From: Cephalopachus bancanus
Taxonomy: Eukaryota > Chordata > Mammalia > Primates > Tarsiidae
DNA: 64,000 nucleotides
Reading direction: 5' to 3'
Assembly (NCBI GenBank): GCA_027257055.1
Contig: JAPVLO010000045.1
Span: 2,141,501-2,205,500 of the forward strand
Shown here in pieces: positions 34,721 through 46,910 of this stretch (positions are counted from its first letter, which is position 1; every line of letters starts with the position of its first letter). Made by a program: the position numbers and the translations under genes. The notes under the pieces were generated by a model, which did not search any database, was not told the origin of the DNA, and worked only from the letters and a program-made list of their open reading frames with translations.

Positions 34721-35907
34721 TGTCTGATTTTTCTTTATCCTCATTAAAGATCCCAGGTGCAGACAAAGCTTTACGTACTTCTAATTTGCATTATCCTTGG
34801 GAAGGAGGTAATTCACATGCCTTCAGTATATAGCACTTGTTTTTGTAGTTTCCTCTTTCCTATCATCTATTTAAATAAATCAAGAAATTTAGCCTTTATA
34901 AACCCTCAGACAATAGAAAATGCCAAATTTTATTATCCTTAGTAATGAGCCCATGGATCCTGAACCCTTTGTGATAATTCAGATAAAATGAGGAATTTCT
35001 GTTCAGTTCTTGACTGTAGTTGGCTTAAAAAGACAATGATATTTTTTTCTTCCTTGGGGGAAAAGGATTCATTTTAGGAATAAAGAGCAGCACGGAGCAT
35101 TTTTCAGTCTTACCAGAACTGAAAAGCAAAGATTCACCAAGCAATAAATGTTGTAGTCAGATAATCCCCAACAGAACTTGGTATCTTGTTTGGCTAATTA
35201 GATGAATTTCTACGCAAGGACTAATCAATTATTGCCTGTATTGAGATAATTTATTAGCTACTCTTCCCAATTTAGCATTTTCATAGAATCACATATGGAT
35301 TTCATTGGCATAAGGTGTGGACCTCAAAATTATGACAAAGAATTCTGCCTTGGACTATTTTTACCTTTAGTTTTTGTGTAATGAGTTTAGCCTGAAGCAG
35401 ACTGACAGCATTGTTGACATTTCATTGAGTTTCCATTTCTCAAGAGAGGAGAAATTTTAGCTAATTAAATAATGCTAAAGTGTCTAAGAAACTACAAAAG
35501 CAACACGAAACCACACGGCAGTCACACTATATTTGTTAAGACCACTTGTATATTTCTGAGATCTTTAGAAAATTGAAGTCTGCATAACAAAACTTTTAAA
35601 GAGACTCAGAGGCTCAAAATGATGTGGCTGGCATAATTGGAAAGGTAGGAGAAGAACAACGGGAAGAGAATTTTCATAAAAATGATCATTGTTATGGGTG
35701 TGGTTGGGGAGTGAATGTGATTGTTTCTCTGGGTGTGGTATAGCAGCTTAATGGTTTTGAAACTTGTGTATTGTGTATGTATTGTGTGTGTGTGTGTTTC
35801 CCATTGAAAGCCATTATTCAGAGAGAGGAATTGTAACTTCCAGGTCAGTGAATCAGCATTAATCACATATTTAGGTATGGAGGAAAGCTTCCTCTTTCAT
35901 TTTTCAG
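34721..35907. other. Repeat-poor non-coding DNA
   Basis: No interspersed repeat is seen. Several TAATTA/TTAATC cores lie in 35,180-35,290. A GT-rich patch lies at about 35,764-35,800. No exon is recognised before 35,908. Confidence 0.45.
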
Positions 35908-35945
35908 GGACAACGTGGTCGCTGTAATCTGTGAACATGGTCTTG
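35908..35945 (+). other. Possible 38-nt exon
   Basis: It is preceded by an uninterrupted pyrimidine-rich tract ending TTTTTCAG and followed by a strong donor (CTTG|GTAAGTC). One of three frames is open: G + 12 codons (DNVVAVICEHGL) + G. A stop is present in each of the other two frames. It joins in phase with the acceptor at 39,280. I recognise no protein. It could be a coding exon of an unplaced gene, a lncRNA exon or a chance pairing of splice-like sites. Confidence 0.22.
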
Positions 35946-38900
35946 GTAAGTCTCCTTGTACATAACCAATATAAAATAAAATGAAGCATCTTACTGCTAT
36001 CTGTTTTAATTTGTTACTGTTAGAAGGATATGTAATCAGGCCCAGAATCTCATTGACTCTGAGTGAAATGAAATGGAGTACACATTTGGAAAAACAGACC
36101 CTTTTAATTCACTGAGGAACCATTTAACATGGAATAAAATTTTAATGAAAAATAACTGAAGTTTCAACTCAGGTATGCCTTTTCTGTTGAGCTTGACAGA
36201 GCAGTGCTGTGTGTTCAATATAAATAAGAGTCAATAACAGAACCAAAAAGCAAGACAGAACTGTTACTATGTCCATTCAGAGAAATATGCTAAATCATTC
36301 TAATGACAAGAAACAATATAGCTATTGACATTCTGGAGCTATGTTGACAATGGTGGTAAAGTGATGTGTAAATCTACTATGAATACAAAAAAAAATTTTT
36401 AAAGGAGCATTTCAAAATGAAATAGACACTTACTGTGTGTGTATGTGCACCCGAGTGTGTGTGCACATGTGCGTGTGTAGATGGTGATGTGTGCACAGTT
36501 GAAATGTGCATGTCTGTGTGTATGTGTGTGTGGGTGTGTATCTTCAGTCTTGAGTATCTCAGAGAGGAAGGCTTGGAGAACCCAGAGAGATTTATTTCCC
36601 CTTTAAGCCTTAGGAAACCTTTGAGATTTCATTGACATTAATTAAGCCCACCCTAGGCTCATGGACTTGGTGGGCTTGGTGAACTTTTGTTTTAAAAAGC
36701 AAGCTTGCCTGCCAGATGAGTTTTTTTCCAAGCTCTCATTTATTGTGGTTTCCAGCAGGGGATCTTGTTTCAAGGGGTATGATCAAAGTAAAGGACATTT
36801 CTTCTGGGACATATTTTACATAGATTAAATCTCATTATGCAACTTACTCTTTAGTCTATATTCTTTCTTATAAGCTTCTATTGTATGAACAAATTTAACA
36901 TAGGGATGTGTGAATTTATTACATCAGATACACTGAACTCCAATGAAGGTAAGGTCCACTAGAGTAGAACATTTTTAGTTTTTCTTATCAACAGTGAATT
37001 GCAGTTCACAGAATTTCAGTGTAATCTTAAATAAGGTTGCTATATATATAGCTGTGGACTTAATATTTCCATAGCTTTTGCATAATTTTCATTTTAAATA
37101 CAAGTGGTTCCTTTAAGAAATGTGTTGCTATCTTTTGGCTTTTCTTCTCTGTTTTAAACCTTCTATCTCCCCCACAATTTTCATTTTAAAGATAGGCAAT
37201 TTATTTTGGTTATATTAAGGAACATTCCACATTACTGATCATAGAAAGTTGTGTTTTTTTCACTGAACACTAGGAAATTTGAAGTTTGAAAGAGTATTCA
37301 GCAAATATTATACTGAAGACTAGGCACTGAAAATAGACATTGATTAATTCCATAGAGCTACTTCAAGCTGGCACTAAAATTTACAGTTCTGAAGAATGAC
37401 CATCCAGTAACTAGCTCTTTTATGTCTATACATTACTGCTCTTTGTTTAGTATTTTTAACATCTAAAAGAGACAATGATATTTGAGTGTCAAATCTATTT
37501 TCCCATAGTCTCAAAATAGGAGAAGTGGTCACAAAATACAAGAGATTCAGTAGTCCTTGCCCAGAACCCCGATGTTTAGAAAAAATGAACATTTAGTTTT
37601 CAATTACTTTTTCTAAATAACTATATTATGTGCATATAGTATACACGTATTTTGGAATCTGTGAAAAGTATATGCTCAATATGTAAATGAAAAGGATGCT
37701 ATATTTTTGTTATTTGATTGCCAAAACATTCAATTTACATATTTTCAGATCTAATCCCATATTTGCTCATCTGTGGTATAATCAGTCTTACAATTAAAAT
37801 TGTCAGGGTTAGCTGAGAAATTGATTTTTTAAGCTGGACAAAAGCATATGATGCACAGTCAAGTTTCAGGTTAAATTGTCCTGCTTTTTCTAGCAATTTT
37901 CTTCACCATTTGGTCTCTGAAGGTACAATTTTCTTCAGTGGAGTGGAAGTCCTCTCTGTTTCAGTTCACAGCCTCTCTGCTGTGCATTTAATGAAGAACT
38001 AATTTATAACACAATTTGCAGTTGCTTTGTTGTATCTGAGGGGGTCCTCTTGTATCCTGTCTGTATGTTGGACACTTCCTAGGATGTCTGAAAAAGAACC
38101 ATTTTAAGAAATCAAGATGGTGGTCAGTTAAATGGTTAATCAGAACATAGACTTTTTTTTCCCACTGATCAATGCAAGTCAAATTCCCTATGTAAGTGGT
38201 TAACTCATCTTCAGAACTTGAAACATAATTAAACCAGAAGGAGTCTGTTATGATTAGAGGTGAGAAGCTGGGGCTAGTTAAGCAGTAACAAAGAAAATGA
38301 ATTCAAATCAAGCTTTGCATAAAATGTAGTTTTCCCTTTCTGATCATATTATGTAAAATGTATTTCCTAATGCTTTTGAAATACAAAGCTATTTATGTAG
38401 CAATTCAAAAAAATTTTTTTGCAATATGTCTTGACAAACACATATTTTGTTTTTTGTGGATTTATGACACTATGTGTTCCATTGATCCTATTTTGAAAAT
38501 GTTTCCCTCCCTCTTTGTGGCTTAATGGTGACCTTAATAATCTTCAGCAGCCTCATTTAGGGCACTTCTGAATAAATATTTCTCTAGATGACTTTCACAT
38601 GGCTTAATAATGTATGCACTATCTACCTTAGACAAGTTACTAAAATCTATACTACTTATTATGTTCTAATTCTTTATTGCTATAATAATTTCTACTGAAT
38701 TTCCACCATCTAATTAGATTTTATAGCTTTTATGGTATAGTACAGAGAATACATTTTTTTCTCTTGGTGTAAGTTAATCTTAGATAACTTTAAATAAAAT
38801 GAATATAATTATCAAATTTGTGAAAACGTTTAGAAGAAAATGCACGTTTAAAATGTGCTCCTTGTCTATTTATGAAATGCTCTTTTAAAAATTTCACCCT

Positions 38901-39279
38901 ATTTTCCTCCAGCTATTTTTCCCTAGTTACTTATGTTGCAGTTATTTCAATGTTTATATCTTGTTATCTGTTTGTACATTAATCAAGGTTATGGTGCAAG
39001 TAAAGGTAATCTAAACAAACACACACACACACAAATTAATGAACGTGAATTTTGACCAAATATTTAAAATGCCACATTCCTTGGTTAATTTGTGGAAAAT
39101 ATAATTTATGACCCCATCTTAAACTTTCAGTTTGGAATAAAGGTCCATTGACTGACAATGCTCCCTTCCACAGTATTGAAAGCTACATACTTCAGCACTG
39201 GGTCCATTTAATTCTGTATCTTATTTTCAACATGAATGAGAGTGACATGCTCTGATCAAGTCTTCCTTTTATATTGCAG
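35946..39279. other. Repeat-poor non-coding DNA (would be an intron if the flanking exons are real)
   Basis: No Alu, L1, MIR or L2 is recognised over more than 3 kb. An imperfect GT tract lies at 36,433-36,538 and a short (AC)n at 39,019-39,033. Confidence 0.5.
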
Positions 39280-39520
39280 CGGACAAAGGGGTCCTCCATC
39301 AGTGCTTCCTAGAACCTGGGGACAAACACAACTGCTACACAGTCAGTTCATTCCCTGGATACCAGCCTAGCAGCCTCTATTATCATCTTGGTCATTGCTC
39401 TGTGAAACACTACTGAAAAAGCAGTTACATGTGGGATCTTGAATTTTCCTATAAAAAACCTTTTTGTAAGTCCTGGATCTAGCAGCCTATCGGTTAATAA
39501 TTAAAAGTGTGTGTGTATGT
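39280..39520 (+). other. Possible terminal exon
   Basis: It is preceded by TCTTCCTTTTATATTGCAG. Joined to 35,908-35,945 it completes a GCG codon and stays open for 44 further codons, from DKGVLHQCFL to SVKHY, ending in TGA at 39,414-39,416. An ATTAAA polyadenylation-type hexamer at 39,500-39,505 is followed at once by a GT-rich stretch. The frame contains Cys, Tyr and Pro without low complexity. No upstream coding exon or known homologue could be found by reading, so this stays a hypothesis. Confidence 0.22.
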
Positions 39521-40080
39521 GTGCATACACATGTGTTTGTATAGTTCAATACATAGGTAATTTATAAAATACATCACTGCAAAAACACATGTATATTTTA
39601 ATGCCCTAAGACTTAGTAAAGCAGTTTTGTTGTTGTTTAGTTTTAAAATGATATATTTTAGTACATGAAAACAAATAGACAAAGTAGAGAGAATCCAGGG
39701 TTGTGAGGCAAGAAAACTAGGTTTAAACCTGGCATCTGGCTGGGTAACACTTAGCAATTCATTCTACCCCTCAATGGAAGACTAAACTAAGCTAAACATA
39801 CTCTGTACAATTTCTTTCAGCTATGAAACTGTGTCTTCTGAATATTTATAACCATGTTTGTGCCTACCAACTAAAGAATGAAGGAATTTGTAAAGGAGTT
39901 TTAGTCAAATATCCTCATGGCTTTGATAATCTGAAAAATTTTCTCATTTCACCACTCAGCTTGTAGAGACTTCAATTTACTCTGTCTCACCTTCGATGAG
40001 GCCTCTCAAACCGTTATTCAGACCTTTGGTGGGAGCAGTAGAGTAGTAGTAATAGCAATAAGAACTAATTTTAAAGAACT
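39521..40080. other. Non-coding DNA, nothing recognised
   Basis: A GT/CA-rich patch at 39,507-39,545 grades into featureless AT-rich DNA. Confidence 0.5.
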
Positions 40081-40084
40081 TGCC

Positions 40085-40220
40085 CTGTGTTGTCACTGCT
40101 TAAAGTACTCTCCATATATTAACTAATTTCATCTTCATAACAGTCGTAAGAGTCGTGTATTATGAGTAGTCTCATTCTGAAGATAAGCATACTGAGATAT
40201 TGACAGCATAAAATTTCTTC
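40085..40220 (-). repeat. MIR fragment
   Basis: The antisense MIR core 'ctccatatattaactaattt', 'catcttcataacagtcgtaa' and 'tctgaagataagcatactga' is visible but diverged. Confidence 0.65.
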
Positions 40221-40373
40221 TCCCATAAATGTGTTGAACAGAAAATCAGCACAAACCAAAACCAGATTTTAGAAGTGTATTTATCCCGAGAGACTAACCT
40301 CACCCACAGTGATTACTGAATTACTGTCAGGATATTTAAGAGTTTTATTAATGAAGAAATCTTTAGGCTGGGT

Positions 40374-40435
40374 GCAGTGGCTCATGTCTGTAACCTCAGC
40401 TTCTCCAGAGGCTGAGGAGGCCTGATAGCCAGGAG
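40374..40435 (+). mobile_element. Alu/7SL-related 5' fragment with an unusual structure
   Basis: It starts as an Alu left end (GGCTGGGTGCAGTGGCTCAT) but then reads 'cctcagcttctccagaggct', closer to the 7SL RNA or right-arm 'CAGCTACTCGGGAGGCT' text than to the left arm. It then decays. It could be a deleted Alu or a 7SL-derived pseudogene scrap. Confidence 0.45.
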
Positions 40436-40724
40436 CCAGGTTCAAGCTCTGCAACTTTAACCTGTGGGCAGAGACTGAGGGTGAGAGAGTGTGATAGGGC
40501 CTTTGGCAAAGAAAAAGCAAGTCCCTGGTTACTGAATGTGATGCAAATGTTCTTTTCTAGTGTTACGCAATTTTTATTTAACAGCTAAACAATCAGCAGA
40601 GTGTTGTATAATCATGTATTGAGTACTTATTTCAACTTCGCTGCAATGGAAATGAATACATATTCATTAAAAATACCATGCATATATTTCAAAACTCTCA
40701 TTTGAATGTGTGTATCAATTTATC

Positions 40725-40815
40725 AGGTGATAGTAACCTACTATGTGCAGACACAGGTGATACAGTGATGAGCAAAACACCATGTGGGTGGGCCTTCTCT
40801 CTCAGAGATCAGGCA
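40725..40815 (-). repeat. L2 fragment, antisense
   Basis: The phrases 'acctactatgtgcagacaca' and 'gatacagtgatgagcaaaac' match the antisense L2 3' end. Confidence 0.5.
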
Positions 40816-41109
40816 AAGGCCCACTCCAAGAGTGATGTTTTACTAATTATTAGGGATAAAGTTTGTGAACATGACTTTATTACTTATTGCTCTGCTCTCT
40901 TCTGAAAAGATATATTTCATTTTAATGACAGAAAAATCCCTTGAGGCAAATGTCACAAGGTAAAAGTCATAATGGTTTTTAAGCATGTATAACTCGGGAC
41001 AGTGAATTAAGCAGTGAACCAGAACAGGGGTAGGGATCAAGCAATATTTAAGAGCACATGCTGCCCCTCTCAGAAGTTACTACATCTCCATATTCAGCTG
41101 CAACAAAGC

Positions 41110-41255
41110 CAAGAGTTTCCTTTTTTATCATTTGACCATTTCCACTTTAAGGGTTATAGCGATAAGAAATTGAAGCCCAGAGAAGTTAAATAGTTTGCCT
41201 GGGGTTCCACAGCTATTATCTTGAAGAACTAGAATTCTAATCCAGGGGGGTTGGT
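41110..41255 (-). repeat. MIR fragment
   Basis: The antisense phrases 'gaaattgaagcccagagaag', 'ttaaatagtttgcctggggt' and 'agaattctaatccaggg' match the MIR core. Confidence 0.65.
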
Positions 41256-41457
41256 GACAGGTAAAACAGTATTATTTCCCCTATTATGGTTGTTCCATCT
41301 TTTCACCCATAAGAGTCATAAAGATTTATTTCTTTTTGGTTTCTGCGAAGGGTAACTAAAAAACAATTCTCAATCATATTTTTAACTACTGAAAAAATCT
41401 GTTATCTATATTATGTTTAGAAACATTTAAAACTGCAATTAAAAATATAAGACAATT

Positions 41458-41592
41458 GGCTGGGCACAGTGGTTCACACGTGTAATCCCACCACTTTGGG
41501 AGGCCGATGCAAGAGGATTGTTTGAGTCCAGGAGTTCAAGATCAGTTTAGGCTGTATAGCAAGATTCCATCTCTACAAAAAGTTTTTTAAAA
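41458..41592 (+). mobile_element. Free left Alu monomer (FLAM-like)
   Basis: Left-arm phrases occur in order: 'ggctgggcacagtggttcac', 'gtgtaatcccaccactttgg', 'gaggattgtttgagtccagg' and 'attccatctctacaaaaa'. No right arm follows. It keeps the ancestral CACG after 'GGTT', unlike the dimeric Alus here, so it belongs to the older monomeric stage. Confidence 0.85.
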
Positions 41593-42545
41593 TCAAGAAA
41601 GTAATAACTCATAACAGATCAGCTAAAATCCTCTGTTAATGTTTTGGTATATATCCTTCTAGTCTACATCTTCTTTCTGTATATCTACATATGAATTTAC
41701 AGATTTTGGGGGGGTTATTTTTTAAAAAAACATTTACAATTTCTCTAAAGTAAATGGAGTTACTTTTTATATAAAAATGATTAAAAACTATAAAAATATA
41801 GTAAATTTTATATCCCTTGGGATATTCAGAATTACCCTAACATTGAGCAACCAGTAAAAGGTCATAGTACACATTCTACACATAGTGCATTCACTGTGTA
41901 GTCACTTGTGAGTGTGTGCATGGATGTATATGTGTGTAGGCTGTAGACAATAGAAGGTATCTCCCTCAGGGGTGGGCATACCACCTTGGTTGAGATTCAG
42001 TTATTCATCATATTTGAAGCAAATGAAGACAAATGGGATAAAATGAGATCTAGAAACCATCTTCATGAGACAATTTGTTTGGGTATCATAAACTTCAATG
42101 AACAAGGTGGAAGATATTGATTGTTAGATTTGATTAGTGAACCAACTTTTCTCAGGAAACACTAAATGTCCATACACACTTGGATTATAAGCCACATGAA
42201 AATAAGACAACTAAAATTTCTTTAGAAACCAAGAACTATGAAGCTGAATGTTGCAAAATTTTGAAAAATAAAAATGTGTTAAGGCAAATCTCAACTTACA
42301 ACTCTATGTAGACTTTAACAGAGCTGAGTCAAGGTAGTTTTGAAAGAAAACAGGCACATGCAGATTCAATTTTAAAATGTGCAATATAATTTTTAAATAA
42401 AATGTACACTTCATAAATAATCAAACTGCTTCTATATTGCATAGACTGTATGATGGGGTTAGAACTATTTGACTTTTCTTTTTTCCTTTCTTTTTTTGTC
42501 TTTCATGGCTTAACAAACAGGAGTGTCATTTACTCCTTGAAATTA

Positions 42546-42546
<1 letters not shown>
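41593..42546. other. AT-rich non-coding DNA, nothing recognised
   Basis: No repeat or exon signature is recognised. Confidence 0.5.
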
Positions 42547-42597
<51 letters not shown>

Positions 42598-42617
42598 ACA
42601 CACACACACACACACAG
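42547..42617. repeat. (CA)n microsatellite
   Basis: About 70 bp of CA units with one CATA interruption. It is the longest dinucleotide tract in the window. Confidence 0.97.
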
Positions 42618-43009
42618 AGTAACTACCCACACTGTCTTGATGAAGAATCTGGCCTTCTAGTTCATTTAACATGAAATAACAGATTTGTGTTGATGGTGCT
42701 TTTGTTCTTGATAGTGAGAGAACTTGTTACTGAAAAATTAGCTACTCACCCGCAAGCAATGACTAACATTCCAACTCCTGAATAGAAAAGGGAGAAGAGA
42801 GCAGATGGAAGCAAACAAAAATTGTATTAATAATACATAACAAAGTGCTGCTACAAATGATATTTCAATAGAGGAAAACAATAGGAAAACTGCAGTTTTC
42901 ATTGGATCTTAATGTATTTATCAGTCTCTAATGTTTCCATCTTCAATCAGTTCTCTTTTATTGACACGGCAACACAAATTGCAGAAGTAAATTGAATCAC
43001 GGACTCAGA
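42618..43009. other. Non-coding DNA, nothing recognised
   Basis: No repeat or exon is recognised. Confidence 0.5.
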
Positions 43010-43335
43010 ATGTAAAAATCAATGAGAAATAATTTTGTAGCACTAAAGTGAATAGTGTAATGCTAGGTATTCATTTAATTAACCATGAGCCTTTCCACAT
43101 AATGCACAATCATTGCCAGCTTTTCAGCTCATAGTTGTTCCAGGAATAATGGGTTTGGGATTCATCTTTAGAAAACCTGCATTAATATTTGAAAGCGTTT
43201 AAATCCATTAGTGGGTCATCTGAACACTGCAGGTCACTTTTACATTGCTAATTGAAACAATAGTAATGGGTTATAATCTACTGTCTAATAATGCCTGGAG
43301 TGTTTTACCGCTTTTATATCTGCAGATTCCAGGAA
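43010..43335. promoter_or_regulatory. Candidate conserved non-coding element
   Basis: Repeat-free sequence with many homeodomain/POU/GATA-like cores in a short space (TTTAATTAACC at 43,075; CATTAATATT near 43,183; GCTAATTG near 43,249; GTAATGGG near 43,265; CTAATAATG near 43,286). This texture is typical of developmental enhancers in gene deserts. No alignment was available. Confidence 0.3.
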
Positions 43336-45419
43336 ATATGTAAATTTGTTGCTGAACTGTTATAAAAATATGGAAATTTAAGCTGCAGACATCAAAGTAT
43401 TTTCTTCCTAATAAAACCCAACAACAACAACAACGAAAAAAAACCACGGCGTTAATAAACTGAAGAGTTATACTACATTCTGGTGTCAGGATAAATTCCT
43501 TGCTCTAGACCTTCCCCTGTTCTCTCTTCTCTGCTCTGGGCACAGCATCTGGTACTCACATTTTCCATGTTGCCATTAGGAGAAAGTGAATATCATTAAA
43601 CCAGTGAGTAAACAATCATGTCATTGTTTCCATATGCAAGCTATACATTGACTCAGCCTGCTGGGTCCTGGCTGCTTTTTTTATTTGCCCTACATGAATT
43701 TATGAAGCATTTTATTTTTCATGGAGCTCTTCAATATATATCAATATTTTCTTGGATGGGGGCAGTACATGTGGCAGCAACTCTAGCATATGAAATGAGA
43801 ATACGATTTCAGTGTGAAAATATACATGTGTGTAAATACATACCCACATATAAAAGGAATATGTAAGAAGAGAGAGTCGCTTTCTGAATCCTTGTAAATT
43901 GAATGTCATCAAAATTGATATTTAACCAGCATTTTCTCTTTTAATTAAACATGCATCTCATGCACTTACCTGTATCCTCCTATGCTTAATTACAGTCTGA
44001 TTGTGCAGAAAATCCAGAAAGATGCATCTCATTACAATAAAGAAAATGCTTTGGCATAGGTAGAGATTGTGTATGCATGCATGCTCATTTCATATAAATG
44101 GGATATGTTTTTAGAAGCACTTCATGCTAACGCTCAAAGAAAAATACGGACTTAAATCCATTCACTCTTTGCCGTTATCAACATGATCAAATTAGCAATT
44201 CAGAGGAGAGAGGAAGACTACAAGAAGCCTCATGGATGGCACTGAATTTGGTGCTATGTCAAGAAAAGCAATATTATAATTTCTGGTTTTCATCATCTTC
44301 GCAAATGTATTTACACCCGAGGAAATGTTACAAGTTGGAATCAACATTCTGATTTCAGCCACAGGGCATTGTTGAGAGAGCTTCCACGCAAGGTAATATA
44401 AATTGCATATACACACTAGAGAAGCTCATATATTAATTGTATTGTCTGTAGAATTCAAATGGAACATTTTCATGACTTTAATGGGGGTTGTGAATAAGAA
44501 AGGGGCCAAACATTTATTGGTTTCTGAAAATAGAACGGCAAAATGGTTTGAGATGTGCTTAAGGAAATTGCAAAAATGAAACCTGACCTTGTAAGGTTCT
44601 TCTTAAACATTCCTCCGATGTTTCCTGTCTTTCTCCATGCACTATTAAGCTCCCTTTGAAGTTAGTAAGTATTACTACACTTGAATCAGCAGTACAGGAC
44701 ATGGAGAAAGATGAAACAATGACCCCAGAAAGCAAGTTGTTTCTTTATCAAAGGACAAATACTGTTAGCCTATAGTGCAATAAATAGCCTCCTCAAAAGT
44801 ACTTTTTGCTTTCTATCAGCTAAGGGAATTAACAAAGGAATTGTGACTTGATGCTTCACAATGAGAACCCTGTTGTGATTAAATAGTATGACAAACTGGG
44901 CTTTGTGTGCCCAGTTATAGCTCGCATGAGTTTTATTGTGCCCACAAAAGAGATAGGTACTTAAGGGTTAAGAGAAAATCCCACAATAATATCACATATC
45001 TAGTGAACCAAGAAAACCTATGTGAAGGTCAGAAATCCCTTCCCAAGCCCTTGAAATTTCTATAGCTATACCCTTATAGACTAGTTGTGATATAATAATA
45101 CTAAACATGCAGAAGCCCAACAAAACAAATTCTTTCCTTTTCCTTTAGACACATTTCAGCAAATTTTCAGTGAAAGATATACAAACACACATAACTGACC
45201 TTACACAAGTGAACTCCATCCCTTCTCACCTGCAATTCTCTACAGTAATTCACACTTTTGTTTAGAATGCTATTTGTTTCTAGAGTTGAGAACCTGGTCA
45301 TCAGTCATGAATGAAGATTTGTTAGAGAATCCAGAATCCAGAATGTCACTAGGAACATACTGCTTCCTTTTCCTTTAGAAGTTTAGTCATCCTCCATTTC
45401 CTTTTAACTAAACTAGTGG
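43336..45419. other. Repeat-poor non-coding DNA
   Basis: No interspersed repeat is recognised. A (CAA)n patch lies at 43,420-43,436. A strong minus-strand splice donor consensus (CAG|GTAAGTGC read on the minus strand) sits near 43,967-43,975, but no paired acceptor is convincing. Confidence 0.45.
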
Positions 45420-45730
45420 TGCACATTTCAAGATGTAAAGGAAATTCTTTAATGTAGAAGCTCTTCTAGTTCTAGGTTGCCGATCATTTCCTTTTAGTGC
45501 ATTGAAAGAACATTCATTTGGGAAACCCGATTCCTTCACATACCTTAAGACATCTATTAATGGTATGCCATTCATTGGTTCACTGGCTATTAGCAAAGGA
45601 AACATCTGACCTTGCTGCCGAGAGTCAGGGAAACAAATCTCTCCACTTTCGTGCATGCTTTTTGGTTTGCGTTTCAGTAACTTGGCGGGCTATTTTCTTT
45701 CTGGGTTAATCTGTTAGGCAATGTCTTTCC
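45420..45730. promoter_or_regulatory. Candidate conserved element or exon-like block
   Basis: A repeat-free block with retained CpGs (near 45,480, 45,529, 45,620, 45,649, 45,670 and 45,687) and an 82-codon minus-strand frame (45,408-45,656). That frame includes an AAG|GTATGTG splice-donor consensus near 45,540 on the minus strand. I recognise no protein in it. It could be regulatory or a diverged exon. Confidence 0.25.
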
Positions 45731-46494
45731 TGTCCAAAGTATTGTGACCCTGGTTCTGGGTGAAATGACAAGGCCAGCCCTTTGAACTAAATATGACATA
45801 TTCTTTCAGCCATTTGGGGGCTCACTGTCTCATTTATTTATTTGATTTTTAATTAAAAATAAAGATAAATGAATGATAGCTGGTCATTCACTTAATTTGC
45901 TGGTCCAATTCTTCACTCATCCAGTAAACAATATTTATTGCTTCTTATTTAAGGGAAGGATTTAGGAACCTACTGTATTCAGGTGCTTATTTATTATTTG
46001 TTAAAGTCATACAAGTTTTAGTCTGAGAAGATATGAGTAAAGATACACACACGTTCTCTAGCCCCCAAAATACTAATTTAATTAGTAAGAAAGAGTGAGT
46101 TGCTTGCATTAGTAAGTTAATCTTATTTTCTATAATTTTTGAAGTTCTGTTATTCTTCTGAAGATTTTAGTAGTCTTAGTATTGTCTACAAGAAGCACGA
46201 GTCCTCATCTAACTTTGACTGAGGGACAGTTCCTTTACCTACCAGGGAAGACTCTGTCCTCCAGCTGTTTGTGACTTTGGGAGGTGTAAATGTACAACAC
46301 TGAAAGAGGTAGGACCCTACCTCTAGAATCACCTTAAATATCAGTGAAATCAGCTATCATTCATTTATCTTTATCTTTCCAATGACTCCATTTCTTAGAA
46401 GAACACAATTATTCCTTCTCCAGAAGCAGAAAAATGCAGAAAACATAAATACATTTTACTAATAATTCTTAGCATAATTATCATGTTGTCATTA
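45731..46494. other. Non-coding DNA, nothing recognised
   Basis: AT-rich, with no confident repeat. A faint L2-like scrap may lie near 45,900-45,990. Confidence 0.45.
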
Positions 46495-46910
46495 CAAATA
46501 ATAATAGCTAACATTTAATATACACTTGAAATCTTTGTCAGACAATGATACAGGTGTTCTTATAGACCATATTTTATCAATCTAAGATGAATCTTTTCCT
46601 TCACATTTTAATATCTCTGAAATTGGGATATGCCAGGCAACCTATAAAAAGTCATTGTTTATTTGGCATAGTTTGCTTGGTAAATAAAATATAATGAGTC
46701 GTATTTTATCAGATAAAGTATTGTTTCATTCAAACATCACAACAACTCTGTGATTTAAATACATTATATTCACTTTGTAAATGCAATTGAGATACAAATG
46801 CAATTAAGTAATTTGTACAAGGTTAGAAATTATTAGGTTATAGAGTTAGGATTCACAGCCAGGCAAAGTGATTCCAAGGCCTGTGCCATTAACCTCAATG
46901 CTTTGCTGCT
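46495..46910 (-). repeat. One or two MIR fragments, antisense
   Basis: 'taataatagctaacattta' at 46,500 and 'aaacatcacaacaactctgt', 'gcaattgagatac' and 'gttatagagttaggattcac' at 46,735-46,860 match antisense MIR. The gap between them suggests two insertions or one split copy. Confidence 0.6.

Noticed and set aside
42450..42674. Frame encoding a long His-Thr repeat
   Set aside because: It is a read-through of the (CA)n microsatellite.
43960..43980. Strong minus-strand splice donor (CAG|GTAAGTGC)
   Set aside because: No convincing acceptor upstream on the same strand, and no coding-like exon body.
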